Below, piece by piece: positions 8,060-8,634 of a DNA stretch of 8,634 bases. A model generated the notes under the pieces. That model saw only the letters and a program-made list of their open reading frames with translations, was not told the origin of the DNA and searched no databases. Within the stretch, counting starts at the first letter, position 1. Each line of letters begins with the position of its first letter. Source of the stretch: Paraprevotella sp. (GTDB lineage Bacteria; Bacteroidota; Bacteroidia; Bacteroidales; Bacteroidaceae); NCBI GenBank assembly GCA_017425765.1, contig JAFOXE010000027.1:1-8634 (forward strand), in the 5' to 3' direction. Position numbers and translations under genes: made by a program.

Positions 8060-8071
8060 TTTTATATAAAA
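8060..8071. repeat. AT-only 12-bp palindrome after the START-like gene
   Basis: TTTTATATAAAA is a perfect palindrome lying 7 bp beyond the stop of the START-like gene. Being entirely A/T and without a loop, it would form a very weak hairpin, so a terminator role is doubtful. The rest of the 122-bp gap holds the lptF promoter and nothing else I can identify. Confidence 0.3.
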
Positions 8072-8078
8072 TAGGCAA

Positions 8079-8465
8079 TTAGATGCCGCTAATACGGAGT
8101 AACGTGTCTATTTGACTATCCCATAAATCCTTTGTTTCGTTCACTTCGTTTTCTTCGGCAAAGTCGATTATGGTCAGGACGTAATCTAGAGTTAGTTCGT
8201 TTTGGTCCAGGCGTATTTCTACATAACATCCCGTATCGGTTTCGTCTTTCCATCGCATTTTAAGCGAATCTCCCTCGTAATAGTGCTTGATTTTCGCTTC
8301 GCGTTGTTCTTCCTTGCCCCATTTGAATATTAGGGTGCTGTCGCGACGCTCTACATCGTCGGCAAACCATTTTGACATTCCCGTTGGGGTGGCAATAAAA
8401 TTCCAAATGATGCTACGACTTTTGGAGCGGAGTACGTATTCGAGTTGAACCTTTGTTTTTGGCAT
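8079..8465 (-). CDS. Small START-like (SRPBCC/AHSA1-fold) domain protein
   Basis: This 128-residue soluble protein has no signal peptide. Its pattern is that of a single SRPBCC/AHSA1-like domain. The N-terminal strand KVQLEYVLRS (5-14) leads into a helix and the motif IWNFIATPTGMSKWFADDV (20-38). Beta strands with TLIFKWG (44-50) and MRWKDE (70-75) follow, and a C-terminal amphipathic helix LWDSQIDTLLRISGI (114-128) ends the domain. I recognise this as the START-like protein common in Bacteroidetes; such folds enclose a hydrophobic pocket, but ligand and function are unknown. The frame can be extended upstream 11 codons to a TTG at 8498. I prefer the ATG at 8465 because the domain begins at once after it and the extension (PKQALSHQTN) resembles nothing in the family. 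It diverges from the tRNA gene, and the promoter at 7984-8016 separates it from lptF. Confidence 0.85.
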   Translation of the reverse strand: MPKTKVQLEYVLRSKSRSIIWNFIATPTGMSKWFADDVERRDSTLIFKWGKEEQREAKIKHYYEGDSLKMRWKDETDTGCYVEIRLDQNELTLDYVLTIIDFAEENEVNETKDLWDSQIDTLLRISGI

Positions 8466-8543
8466 ATTGGTTTGGTGACTTAGGGCTTGTTTGGGCAAAT
8501 TAAGGGAATTTTTCCTTTAGGTGGTAATTTTTTATGAGTTTTT

Positions 8544-8574
8544 TTTGCAGGATAGAAAACTTTGTCTACCTTTG
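8544..8574 (+). promoter_or_regulatory. Bacteroidetes-type promoter of the tRNA gene
   Basis: TTTG (8544-8547) and TACCTTTG (8567-8574) are exact matches to the Bacteroidetes -33 and -7 elements with 19 bp between them, the usual spacing. The predicted start near 8580 lies about 12 nt before the tRNA 5' end at 8592. This is the best promoter match in the window. Confidence 0.8.
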
Positions 8575-8591
8575 CACCGCAAAACAACGAT

Positions 8592-8634
8592 GGCGGGATA
8601 GCTCAGCTGGTTAGAGCGCATGATTCATAATCAT
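8592..8634 (+). tRNA. tRNA with CAU anticodon (probably elongator tRNA-Met), 5' part
   Basis: The first 43 bases fit a tRNA: acceptor 5' strand GGCGGGA (8592-8598), linker TA, D-arm GCTC-AGCTGGTTA-GAGC (8601-8617), G, then anticodon stem CATGA (8619-8623) with loop TTCATAA (8624-8630) and the first four bases of the 3' stem. The anticodon CAT is at 8626-8628. The variable loop, T-arm and 3' acceptor strand lie beyond the window edge. CAU is used by initiator Met, elongator Met and the lysidine-modified Ile2 tRNA. A G at position 1 that would pair normally, and the general likeness to Bacteroidetes elongator tRNA-Met, favour elongator Met. Ile2 cannot be excluded from this half. Confidence 0.9.

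Noticed and set aside
8496..8503. Promoter for the START-like gene (TTAATTTG on the minus strand)
   Set aside because: It is one base off the -7 consensus and no TTTG-like -33 element lies at the right distance, so I did not list it as a feature.
1..8634. Mobile element, CRISPR array, defence or toxin-antitoxin system
   Set aside because: No transposase, integrase, direct-repeat array, nuclease or small toxin-antitoxin pair was found; all genes are intact chromosomal-type families.

Overview
The window looks like a chromosomal segment from a member of the Bacteroidota, most likely order Bacteroidales. Support for this comes from five signs: the start of a SusC/RagA-type outer-membrane protein, a DUF5117/DUF4953-type metzincin, a long LptF/LptG-family permease, a small START-like protein of a type I associate with Bacteroidetes, and two good matches to the Bacteroidetes promoter (-7 TAnnTTTG, -33 TTTG). 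Leaders are A/T-rich and mostly lack Shine-Dalgarno sequences, which also fits. I cannot name a genus from the sequence alone.

Layout. All protein genes lie on the minus strand, so transcription runs from right to left. At the far right, on the plus strand, is the first half of a CAU-anticodon tRNA (8592 to the edge) with its own promoter. Diverging from it is a small START-like (SRPBCC fold) protein (8079-8465). After a 122-bp gap holding a promoter comes a tight run of four genes: lptF-like permease (6037-7956), ribBA (4820-6034, only 2 nt after lptF), a Bax inhibitor-1 family membrane protein (4084-4800, 19-nt gap) and a class I/II aminotransferase (2842-4035, 48-nt gap). An 88-bp gap with a nested inverted repeat separates this from a second pair: a secreted zinc metalloprotease (150-2753) and, 19 nt later, the 5' end of a TonB-dependent outer-membrane protein gene (1-130) cut by the window edge.

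How the genes work together. The lptF-ribBA-BI1-aminotransferase run looks like a housekeeping transcription unit. It covers an inner-membrane component of lipopolysaccharide transport, the entry enzymes of both branches of riboflavin synthesis, a seven-helix membrane protein and an amino-acid transaminase. They share no obvious pathway; co-transcription is inferred from spacing. The metalloprotease and the SusC-like gene form a plausible envelope unit in which proteolysis outside the inner membrane could supply or process substrate for outer-membrane uptake; this is inference.

No insertion sequence, CRISPR array, prophage, toxin-antitoxin pair or obvious defence system was seen, and every full-length gene has an intact reading frame. 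The region is mostly ordinary. The points most worth checking are the prephenate-aminotransferase-like residues in the aminotransferase, the large extensions of the LptF-like permease, and the metzincin/SusC pairing.
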